A stretch of 64,000 nt of DNA from Pseudoalteromonas sp. DL-6 (GTDB taxonomy: Bacteria > Pseudomonadota > Gammaproteobacteria > Enterobacterales > Alteromonadaceae): contig NZ_CP019771.1 in assembly GCF_004328665.1 (NCBI RefSeq), positions 600,855-664,854 of the forward strand, in the 5' to 3' direction. Position numbers and translations under genes: made by a program. Below are positions 18,850 through 27,796 of the stretch, piece after piece. Under the pieces are notes generated by a model that was not told the DNA's origin, searched no databases, and saw only the letters and a list, made by a program, of their open reading frames with translations. Positions within the stretch are counted from its first letter, which is position 1; every line of letters starts with the position of its first letter.

Positions 18850-19866
18850 ATGAGAACAACAATAAACGACGTGGCAAAAGATGCCGGGGTATCAATAAAA
18901 ACGGTATCTAGAGTAATAAATAACGAAACCTCGGTACGTGACAACACCCGTGAAAAAGTCATGGCGTCGGTCGAAAAGTTGAACTTCCAGCCTAACTTAG
19001 CTGCAAGAAGTCTTGCAGGAACAAAAGCCTACAGCATAGCTTACATATACGACAACCCTAATGCGTACTATATCATCGATATGCAAAACGGTATTTTAGA
19101 TGCGTGCAAAAAGCAAGGGTTTGAACTACTCATTCATCCTTGTGACGCTAAAGAAGCACATATTTTTGATGAAATTACGAATATGATTAAACGCACACGT
19201 ATCGCGGGAATTTTACTCACCCCGCCCTTTTCTGAAATGCCTGAGTTTGTTGAAAAGCTAACTCAACTAGACCTAAAAGTTGTGCGTATTTTATCAGGGC
19301 ACGACGCGCCTGACTCATTAACACCCTGTATTATGATTGACGATAATCTCGCCTCTAAATCAATTACTGAGCATCTAATTAATAACGGCCACACGCGCAT
19401 CGGCTTTTTAGCTGGGGGCAGCGAACATAACTCGACCAAAGAACGCTTGGAAGGTTATAAAGCCGCGCTAGCCCAATACGACATTACTATAGATCCAAGT
19501 TTAATTATTGATGGCGAATATTCATTTGAGTCGGGGGTTGAGGGCGCTAAAACACTCATTAGCCAAACTAATAGGCCAACCGCTATCGTCTCATGTAACG
19601 ATGAAATAGCCGCCGGTGCGTTATTTGCAGCCAGATTAATGAACATTGATATACCCAGCGAGCTTTCTATAACAGGGTTTGAGGATAGTCCATTCTCGCG
19701 TCAAACCTGGCCAAAACTCACCACCGCTCATCAGCCAAATAATAAAATCGCCGAGGATGCGGCTAGCTTGTTAATAGCTCAAATTCGTAATGGCAATGAC
19801 CGCGATATTATAAAACTATACACTCCTGAACTCGTCGTCAGAGACTCTACCGCACGCCCTAGTTAA
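18850..19866 (+). CDS. nagR: LacI-family regulator of the GlcNAc genes
   Basis: A 338-residue repressor. The N-terminal LacI helix-turn-helix reads TINDVAKDAGVSIKTVSRVI (residues 4-23), with the hinge helix around LAARSLAG. A periplasmic-binding-protein-like sensor domain covers about 60-330, with IGFLAGG and SLITGFEDSPFSR-type effector-site segments. It sits beside hex and the nag operon, each with a matching CG-centred operator, so I infer it is NagR, the local regulator described in alteromonads; GlcNAc-6-phosphate or a related intermediate is the expected inducer there. The ATG at 18850 has only a weak, distant AAAGG upstream. Confidence 0.88.
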   Translation: MRTTINDVAKDAGVSIKTVSRVINNETSVRDNTREKVMASVEKLNFQPNLAARSLAGTKAYSIAYIYDNPNAYYIIDMQNGILDACKKQGFELLIHPCDAKEAHIFDEITNMIKRTRIAGILLTPPFSEMPEFVEKLTQLDLKVVRILSGHDAPDSLTPCIMIDDNLASKSITEHLINNGHTRIGFLAGGSEHNSTKERLEGYKAALAQYDITIDPSLIIDGEYSFESGVEGAKTLISQTNRPTAIVSCNDEIAAGALFAARLMNIDIPSELSITGFEDSPFSRQTWPKLTTAHQPNNKIAEDAASLLIAQIRNGNDRDIIKLYTPELVVRDSTARPS

Positions 19867-20131
19867 CCGTGTAAATAGGATCACCGTATCATTAATATTC
19901 CCCTGTGCGTTGTAAAAAAACTTCAGCGCAGGGTTATATTAAAAAACGGCCTACTTTTTGAATATACCTTCTGTATTACTGAGTTTATTAACAGTTAGAC
20001 GGCTTTCAGTGTAAATTTTACACTTAGGGTCGGTTGATCTTTCAAGGTTACATAACTCAGTTCAACTCTCTAATACCGATTCACTTAATTAAGTATTATT
20101 GCAAATTGGTATAAATATGCAGGAGTAAATT
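19867..20131. other. Intergenic region with a possible terminator
   Basis: An imperfect hairpin, CCCTGTGCG (19901 on) against CGCAGGG, follows nagR within 70 bp and may terminate it. The rest holds no recognisable gene. Confidence 0.35.
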
Positions 20132-20857
20132 ATGGCCAAGTCAGCCCAATTGTATAGAATGGCAACCGATGAACATATTTGCCCATTTGGTTTAAAATCT
20201 AAAGATTTGCTTGAACGTCAAGGCTTTGAAGTAGACGATCACTTGCTCACCTCAAGAGCGCAAACCAATGCGTTTAAACAGCAACACGACTTAGAAACAA
20301 CACCACAAACGTTTATAGATGATAAGCGCATAGGTGGCTACGATGAGCTTAGAAGTTTCTTTAATAAATCGCCTGCCGGTCAGCAAGGTACAACCTATAC
20401 CCCTGTGATAGCGATTTTTGCGGTTACCTTGTTGCTCAGTTTCGCTTTTTCGTTAAGTGGTGCAGGGCTAAGCATGTATACACTTGAGCTTTTCGTGGCA
20501 TTAACCATGGCCGTACTAGCCATTCAAAAGCTACAAGATTTAACCAGCTTCTCAAACTCGTTTATCACTTACGACTTACTCGCCATGAAAGTGATCCCTT
20601 ATGCTTATGTATATCCATTTTTAGAAGCCTTTGTGGGTATAGGTATGATTGCAGCGCTGCCCGCTTATTCAATTGCCCCTATCTCTTTATTTATAGGTAG
20701 TATTGGCGCAGTCTCTGTTATTAAAGCTGTATACATAGACAAGCGAGCACTAAAATGTGCCTGTGTTGGCGGCGATAGTAATGTACCCCTTGGCTTTATT
20801 TCATTAACCGAAAACCTATTTATGATAGCTGCCGGTATATGGATGCTAGTTAAATAA
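20132..20857 (+). CDS. Glutaredoxin-MauE fusion membrane protein
   Basis: A 241-residue fusion. Residues 5-75 are a glutaredoxin fold with a monothiol-type site CPFG at 17-20 in place of CPYC. It keeps the glutathione-binding TTPQTFIDDKRIGGYDEL, where TPQ supplies the cis-proline. Residues about 90-241 form four hydrophobic segments of the MauE/DoxX-like type, with a paired cysteine motif KCACVGG near 210 facing the membrane edge. Such fusions occur in marine gammaproteobacteria and probably move thiol electrons at the membrane, but the substrate is unknown. AGGAG precedes the ATG and a terminator hairpin follows. It is a single-gene unit. Confidence 0.82.
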   Translation: MAKSAQLYRMATDEHICPFGLKSKDLLERQGFEVDDHLLTSRAQTNAFKQQHDLETTPQTFIDDKRIGGYDELRSFFNKSPAGQQGTTYTPVIAIFAVTLLLSFAFSLSGAGLSMYTLELFVALTMAVLAIQKLQDLTSFSNSFITYDLLAMKVIPYAYVYPFLEAFVGIGMIAALPAYSIAPISLFIGSIGAVSVIKAVYIDKRALKCACVGGDSNVPLGFISLTENLFMIAAGIWMLVK

Positions 20858-20865
20858 TATAAAAG

Positions 20866-20889
20866 CGCGGTAAGTTACAACTTACCGCG
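20866..20889 (+). terminator. Terminator hairpin after the glutaredoxin-MauE gene
   Basis: Perfect 9-bp stem CGCGGTAAG / CTTACCGCG with a six-base loop, directly after the stop codon. The following bases are only mildly T-rich. Confidence 0.6.
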
Positions 20890-20946
20890 TCCTTCATATT
20901 TTGATAGCGGGCTACGAGCTGCGGGAGGCGCTGCGCTAAAAGTGCA

Positions 20947-21011
20947 GGTTCTGGGTTTTAGGTTCTGGGTTTTAGGTTTTAGGTTTTAGGTTTTAGGTTT
21001 TAGGTTTTAGG
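20947..21011. repeat. GGTTTTA heptad tandem array
   Basis: Nine consecutive 7-bp units: GGTTCTG, GGTTTTA, GGTTCTG, then six GGTTTTA, followed by GG. Units differ only at positions 5 and 7. Confidence 0.95.
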
Positions 21012-21090
21012 AATAGTATGACTAGATACTAGGTTGTTTGCACAAGCTCGCTACTCGTCACTCGAAACCTGTTGCCTGTTTACTTTCTTC

Positions 21091-21158
21091 TCATTCGCTT
21101 CTCTGTGGTCAAATAGGTTTTAGTAAAATTTTCACATAGAGGTTATGAGACGCTGCGC
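21091..21158. repeat. Dispersed ~68-bp element, copy A
   Basis: Begins TCATTCGCTTCTCTGTGGTC and ends GAGACGCTGCGC. It is closely similar to segments at 42500-42569 and 42645-42713. Confidence 0.75.
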
Positions 21159-21285
21159 GGAAAGAGAAGGCTAAAGGTGCTAGGTTGTGTTCGCTGCTCG
21201 TGACTCGAAACCCGTAGCTCGTAGCTCGTAGCTCGAAGCCTGCCTTATTTCGGTAAGTTCAAAAGCCCTATTTGATCGGTGCTAA

Positions 21286-21486
21286 TTAAGCCGCGATTAA
21301 ATAGGACTCTTGTCCTGCATGTTTATTGTTGCGTTTAAACGAGCCTTTGCCTTTTTTAGCTTTAACCACTTGCGGTTTAAATACTTTAGAGGTTACCAGT
21401 GCTGCTAATGCGTTGTGTTTAATCACGCCGCGGCCGGTGTCTACGGCGGATTTATTAACCGCTTTTGCTTTGCATTTTTTAGTCAT
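21286..21486 (-). CDS. arfA: Alternative ribosome-rescue factor A
   Basis: ArfA frees ribosomes stalled on mRNAs lacking a stop codon by recruiting release factor 2, as backup to tmRNA. The 66-residue basic protein has the family core: GVIKHNALAALVTSKVF (residues 20-36) and the ribosome-tail segment KAKKGKGSFKRNNKH. A short hairpin, AGGAC-AAGA-GTCCT on the coding strand (21316 to 21303), lies inside codons 57-62, just before the end of the frame. Proteobacterial arfA genes commonly carry an RNase III site or terminator inside the coding region so that a truncated, active peptide is made only when tmRNA fails. The hairpin fits that design but is short. This is a strong family match. Confidence 0.88.
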   Translation of the reverse strand: MTKKCKAKAVNKSAVDTGRGVIKHNALAALVTSKVFKPQVVKAKKGKGSFKRNNKHAGQESYLIAA

Positions 21487-21618
21487 ATTATTTCCTATTC
21501 GTTAAAAATAAAAGAATCACTCGAAGGAGCAATGCGCCTTCGTTATGGATGGCGATTGTAGGCTTAATTTTCAAGCATGCAATCATTTTTAATGCTGTTT
21601 TAAATATATTTTAGCCAT

Positions 21619-21644
21619 AAAAAAAGCGCCGTTTATAACGGCGC
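21619..21644 (-). terminator. Rho-independent terminator of the TonB receptor gene
   Basis: On the minus strand, GCGCCGTT / AACGGCGC forms an 8-bp GC-rich stem with a three-base loop followed by seven T residues. It lies 18 bp past the receptor stop codon. Confidence 0.9.
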
Positions 21645-21661
21645 CTATTTAGCTTATAAAA

Positions 21662-24190
21662 TTAAAAACTAAAACTTAATTTTGCATAGTAACTACGGCC
21701 ATCAAAGCCATAGGGTACAGCACGCAATGGGTATTTAAATGCCCCATTAGAGATAGCATTTAATACTTCATCATCACCTAATTCATCCGGTGTTTCGTCA
21801 AATACGTTGTCTGCGCCAACCGATAACGCAAACATCTCGTTAATTTGATAACTTACATTTAAATCCACTAATACGGCTGATTCTACCGTACTCGTCGCTT
21901 TAAATGAGCCATCAGTAGCTAGCTCAATATGATCGTTAGCAAAATACTTCACATCGGTTTCGCCAAAGTAATTAAAGCGGATCATTGAGCTGTACGAATC
22001 ACGCTCATAATCAAAAGTAAGCGTTGCACGTTCACCCGGTTGTCCGTCGGTTAAAAAGCTACTTTGAATGTCATCAAGTGCTACACTTTTTGGAATGCCG
22101 GGAGCTGCATTCACACTATCAATTTTAGTTTCGTTTAAGTTACCCGCAAACGTAGCAGAAAAATTACCATCATATAAATCGGTGCGGTATGACGCAATAA
22201 TGTCCACGCCTTGAGTGGTTGAGTTTACAGAGTTTGAAAAGTAATTCGCTTGCACTGCACCCGTTGCTTGCAGAGCAGCAACCGCCTCAGGACTAAACGC
22301 CACATCATCCGCCGACAACAAGCTACCTAATGTAATACGGTCTTCAATTTCTACTCGGTAAAAGTCCACCGTTAGCGATAAATCACTGGTCACATCGTAA
22401 ACAAAACCGGCACTGTAGTTAGTTGATGTTTCAAGCTTTAAAGTATCAACACCTAAAGCAGCAGGGAACGCTGAACCTGTTGTCGCAGTAAACGACTGAC
22501 TTAACGTGCCGTCAGACCCTAAGTTAGTGGTAAAAGCAGTGTAACCACTTTGCTGTAATGATGGTGCTCTAAAACCCGTTGATAACGCACCACGTACCGC
22601 AAAATCATCATTAAATTCGTAACGTGTTGCCACTTTACCTATGATGTCGTCACCCGCATTCGAAAAATCTTCATAGCGAAGTGCGCCACTCACATTCCAC
22701 GCATCGTTAATCATGGTTTCTGCATCCACATATACTGCGTAACTATCACGATCGCTTTTGTTTGAAGCTTCAGGGCGAAGGCCGTTATAAGCTTGAAAAC
22801 CACATTGTGCAAATTGACCCGGATCGTTCACCGATGGGTATGAGGTATCCGTGTTGGCTGTTCCACATGCGTATGATGCTTCTTCACCGGGTACAATTTC
22901 ATAGTTTTCTTTACGGTATTCAGCGCCAATTGAAACATAAACAGGCTCACTACGACCAATATCAACAATCCCGTTTATATCTGCATTAAAGGTTGTTTGA
23001 TCAAACCTAAAACCACCCGAGTATCCCTCTGTTGGGCCAGCATTCGCGGCTATATCGGCATCGCTTGCATCCGGGTTATTAAATAAATACTCCGCCGCGT
23101 ATGACGCATTTAAAGTATTGCGTGAGGTAAAATCGTATTGGTTTTCACCATAAACTGCAGAAACATCGTAGGTCCAATCAGGGTTAATTTCACCTTTAAA
23201 ACCAACTGATACCGAAATATCTTGTGCTTCATTATCTATTTGCGGTAAAAAACCGTCGCTGTAAACTTGCGTTACGTTTTTAGACGCTTCATTAAAATTA
23301 CGGTAAAAGCCGTTGCCTAGTGCAGTTCGCTCAGAGTAACCACCAAATGAGTAAAGCTCCCCCTCACCCATTGGCAACGCCATATTGTAAAATACCGAAG
23401 TAAATTCACTCTCTGCATTACCTTGTCCCCAACGTACTTCGTCCGATAAAGTACCTGGTGCGACATCAAGTGAACCACCGGTATCTCGCTCTGCGCGGTT
23501 AGTTTTATCTGCATCGCGGTACTCAAGCGATAAATTAATAAAACCGCCTTCATTACCTAATTCAAAACCACGATTTAAACCCGCAGAAATTGTTTCTCCA
23601 TCACCTATCGCCGTTTCGCCATATTGTACGTACCCGGTGGTTAAATCTGTTGAGTTATTAAGTGATAAGTTGATAACCCCTGCAATTGCATCTGAGCCAT
23701 ACTGCGCCGCCGCACCATCACGCAACACTTCAACCCCTTTTAAAGCAATAAGCGGGATCGCATTCATATCAGTACCCGCAGAGCCGCCGCCCACAGTACT
23801 GGTTAAACCAAAAATAGATTGATTATGACGGCGTTTACCGTTTACTAAAACCAAAGTTTGATCTGGTTGTAAGCCGCGTAATGTAGCAGGGCGAAATAAA
23901 TCTGAACCATCAGAAACCTGTGTACGCGAGAAGTTAAATGACGGTGCCGTTGCCTGTAAGCTTTGGCCAAGCTCGGTAAAGCCACCTTTATTTAAATCAT
24001 CTGCGTCAATTAAATCAATAGGTGATGACGACTCAGTGGCAGTTCGGTTTGAAACTCGCGATCCTAAAACAGATATTTGTTCGATATTTTTTTCAGCTTT
24101 AGCAGGCGCTTCTTGTGCATTAACCATACTTGGCGCACTGAAAGCAAAAGCAACCGCTACAGCCAATGTGTTTAAACGATATGTTGACAT
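21662..24190 (-). CDS. TonB-dependent outer-membrane receptor
   Basis: An 842-residue outer-membrane barrel receptor. Residues 1-25 are a signal peptide ending VNAQ. The plug domain follows (about 45-165), with RGLQPDQTLVLVNGKRRH and VEVLRDGAAAQYGSDAIAGVINL, the second being the classic conserved stretch. The rest is a 22-strand-type beta barrel ending in the aromatic signature YYAKLSFSF with terminal Phe. A TonB-box-like sequence ISVLGSRV is at about 39-46. The substrate is unknown: the plug resembles the large CirA-like group that takes up iron complexes or oligosaccharides. The nag cluster is nearby, but no NagR site precedes this gene. A good terminator ends it. Confidence 0.92.
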   Translation of the reverse strand: MSTYRLNTLAVAVAFAFSAPSMVNAQEAPAKAEKNIEQISVLGSRVSNRTATESSSPIDLIDADDLNKGGFTELGQSLQATAPSFNFSRTQVSDGSDLFRPATLRGLQPDQTLVLVNGKRRHNQSIFGLTSTVGGGSAGTDMNAIPLIALKGVEVLRDGAAAQYGSDAIAGVINLSLNNSTDLTTGYVQYGETAIGDGETISAGLNRGFELGNEGGFINLSLEYRDADKTNRAERDTGGSLDVAPGTLSDEVRWGQGNAESEFTSVFYNMALPMGEGELYSFGGYSERTALGNGFYRNFNEASKNVTQVYSDGFLPQIDNEAQDISVSVGFKGEINPDWTYDVSAVYGENQYDFTSRNTLNASYAAEYLFNNPDASDADIAANAGPTEGYSGGFRFDQTTFNADINGIVDIGRSEPVYVSIGAEYRKENYEIVPGEEASYACGTANTDTSYPSVNDPGQFAQCGFQAYNGLRPEASNKSDRDSYAVYVDAETMINDAWNVSGALRYEDFSNAGDDIIGKVATRYEFNDDFAVRGALSTGFRAPSLQQSGYTAFTTNLGSDGTLSQSFTATTGSAFPAALGVDTLKLETSTNYSAGFVYDVTSDLSLTVDFYRVEIEDRITLGSLLSADDVAFSPEAVAALQATGAVQANYFSNSVNSTTQGVDIIASYRTDLYDGNFSATFAGNLNETKIDSVNAAPGIPKSVALDDIQSSFLTDGQPGERATLTFDYERDSYSSMIRFNYFGETDVKYFANDHIELATDGSFKATSTVESAVLVDLNVSYQINEMFALSVGADNVFDETPDELGDDEVLNAISNGAFKYPLRAVPYGFDGRSYYAKLSFSF

Positions 24191-24629
24191 AATGATGACC
24201 CTGTTTTGTGTATTCTTATAATGTGTGTGGGGTATATTCCTTTATCCCCTTGCCAACATCCTAGCAACATACACAAACAAAAAGAAACAAAAAAATTGAT
24301 AAAATTAGCATAAGAATGCAAATAACTTTAAAAACAGGAAAATAACACCTTTAAAAGCTCAAAATACAACCAAAGTAGCAATTTAATATCACAACCCCAA
24401 AAGTTAATGTAATGTTAACATTAAGGTTTCGTTTATAATTAGTAAAAACAACAGTTTTGTATGTTTTTTACCCTGAACTGGGTAAAAAACACACTCCAAA
24501 TGACGTTTTATGCGGTTTTTATTAGACTAAAGTAGATAGCAAAAGGTAAGAAAGGGTACTCAGCAGAAACTATAAATAGGTCGTTATGTAGTACTGTCCG
24601 TTTTTAAACAATATTTTATACAGGCCTAT
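24191..24629. other. Intergenic region with a 14-bp palindrome
   Basis: AT-rich, with no gene or RNA recognised. A perfect palindrome TAATGTTAACATTA lies at 24410-24423, about 220 bp upstream of the receptor start, and is a possible operator. Confidence 0.45.
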
Positions 24630-25787
24630 TTAAGAGGTGTAACTATGCCAATCAAACTCACTAATAAGATGACAAAGTAGAGGGTCTACGCCTGTTGATT
24701 CACAGTACGCACGTAATTGCATGGGGGTTTGTTTATCAAAAATAACTTGCCTAACTACATATAACATATGATTGAATGTGATTAGATCATTATCATTAAT
24801 ACCAGCTAAATCATGGCAACTCATCAGTAAGTTACATATTTTAGTATCGTATCCCCATAACTTTAAAACGTAGGCCGAAATAAAATTGGCACTTACGTAC
24901 CCATCGGCCATAGTTTGGGCATGCTCATCTGGCGCATCGCTTTGAGCTTGAGACAATAAAATAATCTTGCCAACAAAACTCAATAACGCCACCGAGAAAA
25001 GTAGCTCTTGATGTTGTAGACTAAACCCAGCTTGTTTAGCAAAGCGCTTAACACAGCTAGCGTAATTCGCCGCTATATTTAATTGCTTTTCATGTACGTC
25101 ACTAGGAATAGACGATTCAAAATTTTTAGCAACTAATAAAGACGTCGTAATTGCCATTAATATGGTAATTCCAAGCCTCGATACAGCTTCATCTATTGAC
25201 GATGTAGGCCTAACAAAACCAAGATAAGCGGAGTTTGCAAGTTGTAACAATTTAGCCGTTATTATTGGCTCTTGGGAAACAACATTGGCTATATCGTGCA
25301 AATCAAATTCATTGCTTTGTATTAAGTCTCTAAGTTCTTTTAAAATAAGAGGGTAAACAGGAAAGCTAATCATAGCCCCTAACTGCCTGCGCACATTAAA
25401 AGCAAAAGGTAACGACTTTAACGCCGCTACATTGTCAAAAAGCGCGGTTATATCTGCTTCATTAAACGGCTTAGCAAGATAAGCATGAACAACATTAGGT
25501 TGTCGCATCATAGTACTAAGCGTCATATCGCCGGTAAGTAACGCCCTCACTGGATAGGGGTTTTGTGAAGAGCACTGCTCTAAAACATCCAATCCATTCA
25601 TTTGCGGCATTAAATAATCACTTAATACTAAATCTAAGTCTTGCTTAGTGTTTAGCAGCTGCCAAAATTCATCAATATCAGAGGTTGTCATTATATCAAC
25701 CTCTGGATAGGCTCGATGAATAGTCCTTTGTAATACTTTTAATAAAAAAGCATCATCGTCTAGTATGACGACCGTTATCGAACTCAT
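24630..25787 (-). CDS. Response regulator with HDOD output domain
   Basis: A 385-residue signalling protein. Residues 4-125 are a receiver domain with the acidic pair DDD at 10-12 and phosphoacceptor Asp57 in LVLSDYLMPQMNG. From about 140 an HDOD domain follows, seen in FPVYPLILKELRDLI, VVSQEPIITAKLLQLANSAY and DEAVSRLGITILMAI. HDOD domains are catalytically inactive HD relatives used as protein-interaction modules in c-di-GMP and motility signalling. The start ATG overlaps the stop of the upstream GGDEF-EAL gene (ATGA), so the two are translationally coupled. It is the last gene of the minus-strand half of the divergent NO-type signalling locus. It has no named counterpart that I can assign with confidence. 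Confidence 0.88.
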   Translation of the reverse strand: MSSITVVILDDDAFLLKVLQRTIHRAYPEVDIMTTSDIDEFWQLLNTKQDLDLVLSDYLMPQMNGLDVLEQCSSQNPYPVRALLTGDMTLSTMMRQPNVVHAYLAKPFNEADITALFDNVAALKSLPFAFNVRRQLGAMISFPVYPLILKELRDLIQSNEFDLHDIANVVSQEPIITAKLLQLANSAYLGFVRPTSSIDEAVSRLGITILMAITTSLLVAKNFESSIPSDVHEKQLNIAANYASCVKRFAKQAGFSLQHQELLFSVALLSFVGKIILLSQAQSDAPDEHAQTMADGYVSANFISAYVLKLWGYDTKICNLLMSCHDLAGINDNDLITFNHMLYVVRQVIFDKQTPMQLRAYCESTGVDPLLCHLISEFDWHSYTS

Positions 25788-27793
25788 TGCGCACCTTGAG
25801 AATTAAAATGGTTTAAATAATTACAAAAATCATTCTGCTCTAAAGGCTCACTGTAGTAATAGCCTTGTATGTAGTCACACCCTAACTTTTTAATTAATTC
25901 ACATTGATAGGCTGTTTCTACCCCCTCAGCAACAACTTTTAAATTTAGATCATGCGACATACGCGTAATATTACGAACCATACTTTGCATCGCTAAAGAC
26001 GATTCAATATCAGTAATAAGGGTTCTATCTAGTTTAACGCCATCTACAGGCAGCTTTGAAAGGTAGCCAAGTGATGAGTAACCTACACCAAAGTCATCAA
26101 TCAATAGCTTAAACCCTAACGATCTTAGCCTTATTAATTGCTGTTCGCAGGTAGTAAAATCTTCGATTAGATAAGTTTCTGTTAACTCAAAAACTAACTG
26201 TGCCGGCTCTAAACTATTGCTGCTTAAACACTCGAGCATGTAGTCAATCCAATCGGGATCATCTTTTAATTGCCTAGCAGACAAGTTAATTGCTAATACA
26301 CCCACGCCTGTTTTGTTATCACCCCAATATTTTAGTGTTTTACAGCTTTGAGAAATAACCCAGCGCCCTATTGAGATAATTTGACCATCGCATTCAGCAA
26401 TAGGGATAAAATGAGCTGGCGCTACCCAGCCATGTTTACTCGGCTCATACCAGCGAATTAACGCCTCAGCAATAAATATTTGGCCTGTTTTAGTATCAAT
26501 CTTTGGTTGAAAGCGTAATGAAAGCTCATCTTTATTTACCGCTGTTAATAATAAACGGCTTAACTCAAAATTCTTTTTATAATCTGCGACCAGCTGAGGG
26601 TCAAAGCGAGAACAAATACGCTGCTGATCACCTACTTGATAATTCATCGTCAACTGCATTTGATTAACGAGTTCTTTTCCCTCTAAGCTATCCTCAGGAA
26701 ACAAACCATACACCCCATAAAGCTGCACATGAGCATCGGTGTATTTACTAGGGAGTACTTTTTTCAGATCATTCATCGCCTTATTTAAATCGGTTAAAAT
26801 TTCACTATCAGATTTAATTTCAGGAACAAATAATACGAACCGATCGGCGCTCTTATGAAGAACTTTGACCGCTTTTTCTGATACACCTTTTAGCACTTCC
26901 AAAACCAATTTTACAAGGTGGCTGCCATCTTCTTCCCCTAGCAGATCATTGATTAATTGAAACTGCGCAATACCTATATAAACTAATGCATAACATTCTT
27001 TATTCGCTTCACATAAAGCTAAATGATTATAAAAGTCAGACTCGTTGGTTACCACCGACTGTGTTCTGGTGAGTTGAAAAATGTTACTCATGCTATTTGA
27101 GTTGCTTGATAACTTTAAAAGTTGATAAGAATCATCATTTAAACAACGCTCTATCATAACTTCTTCGCTTTTAGCTAGATCAGAGGCGTGTGCGTAATTA
27201 ATAAAAAGTGTACTGCTTTTCTTATCAATAAAAGCCTGGCTTACCGCTTTATTTTGAGCTGTATCTAAATGGGCGAGGTGTTTATTTTCATATAAATGAA
27301 TATCTGGAATGATTTCAGCGGCAGGCGCGTTAAAACGATTAATAATACCGTTATTGTCTATTTCTATTAGGCCAGACATGCTGCCCATTAATAATTGATC
27401 TCTTACTCTTTTAGCTCGGCGCTGTTCATATTTTACTTGCGCCTCGCTAATGTTCTCAAGTAGCTCACTATCGACCCATGGCTTTTCTAAAAAACGAAAT
27501 ACCAATCCCTGATTCAATAACTCAACCACAGACTTAAAATCAGCATATCCACTTAGCACTAAGTTTACGCAATCGGGCCAGCGACTTTTAACCTGCCGTA
27601 ATAAGTCAGCGCCGTTCATTTCTGGCATTCTAAAGTCAGTAATGATGATTTCAATTTGATTAGCCGCTAATATTTCAAGCGCTTCAAAACCAGTGGATGC
27701 TGTTATTACATCATAACCAGAACGAACAAGTACTCGCTTTAAAGACTTCAATACATTGAGTTCATCGTCTACTAATAAAATTCGCAAAGCCAC
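25784..27793 (-). CDS. hnoB: Response regulator with degenerate GGDEF and active-looking EAL domain
   Basis: A 669-residue c-di-GMP phosphodiesterase. The receiver is at 1-120 (Asp53 in ITDFRMPEMNG), then a PAS-like linker, a GGDEF-fold domain at about 245-400 and an EAL domain at about 415-660. The cyclase signature is replaced by SADRF at 315-319, so no cyclase activity is expected. The phosphodiesterase motifs are intact: EALIRW (443-448), NLSARQL, ELTETYL, DDFGVGYSSL, KLDR and EGVET. In Shewanella oneidensis, HnoB is a receiver-EAL phosphodiesterase activated by phosphorylation in response to nitric oxide; domain content and neighbours match. The start codon is GTG. A three-base gap separates it from the HTH-receiver gene. 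Confidence 0.85.
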   Translation of the reverse strand: MALRILLVDDELNVLKSLKRVLVRSGYDVITASTGFEALEILAANQIEIIITDFRMPEMNGADLLRQVKSRWPDCVNLVLSGYADFKSVVELLNQGLVFRFLEKPWVDSELLENISEAQVKYEQRRAKRVRDQLLMGSMSGLIEIDNNGIINRFNAPAAEIIPDIHLYENKHLAHLDTAQNKAVSQAFIDKKSSTLFINYAHASDLAKSEEVMIERCLNDDSYQLLKLSSNSNSMSNIFQLTRTQSVVTNESDFYNHLALCEANKECYALVYIGIAQFQLINDLLGEEDGSHLVKLVLEVLKGVSEKAVKVLHKSADRFVLFVPEIKSDSEILTDLNKAMNDLKKVLPSKYTDAHVQLYGVYGLFPEDSLEGKELVNQMQLTMNYQVGDQQRICSRFDPQLVADYKKNFELSRLLLTAVNKDELSLRFQPKIDTKTGQIFIAEALIRWYEPSKHGWVAPAHFIPIAECDGQIISIGRWVISQSCKTLKYWGDNKTGVGVLAINLSARQLKDDPDWIDYMLECLSSNSLEPAQLVFELTETYLIEDFTTCEQQLIRLRSLGFKLLIDDFGVGYSSLGYLSKLPVDGVKLDRTLITDIESSLAMQSMVRNITRMSHDLNLKVVAEGVETAYQCELIKKLGCDYIQGYYYSEPLEQNDFCNYLNHFNSQGAQ

Positions 27794-27796
27794 TAT

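Larger units (their letters stand above)
20890..21285. repeat. Heptanucleotide-repeat field
   Basis: A gene-free stretch made largely of 7-bp periodic sequence. It holds the GGTTTTA array (20947-21011), heptads of the form CTCGNNN near 21040-21085, one copy of a ~68-bp dispersed element (21091-21158), and three CGTAGCT units at 21213-21233 followed by CGAAGCC. The same ingredients recur at 42.4-42.8 kb. Confidence 0.75.

Noticed and set aside
20947..21011. Possible CRISPR-like array
   Set aside because: Units are 7 bp with no spacers and no cas genes lie nearby; this is a simple tandem repeat.
22762..23822. Open frames on the plus strand inside the TonB receptor gene
   Set aside because: Antisense shadows of a strongly supported receptor gene.
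21662..24190. TonB receptor as the chitooligosaccharide receptor of the nag regulon
   Set aside because: No NagR-like operator occurs in its upstream region, and unrelated genes and repeats separate it from the nag cluster; the substrate is left open.
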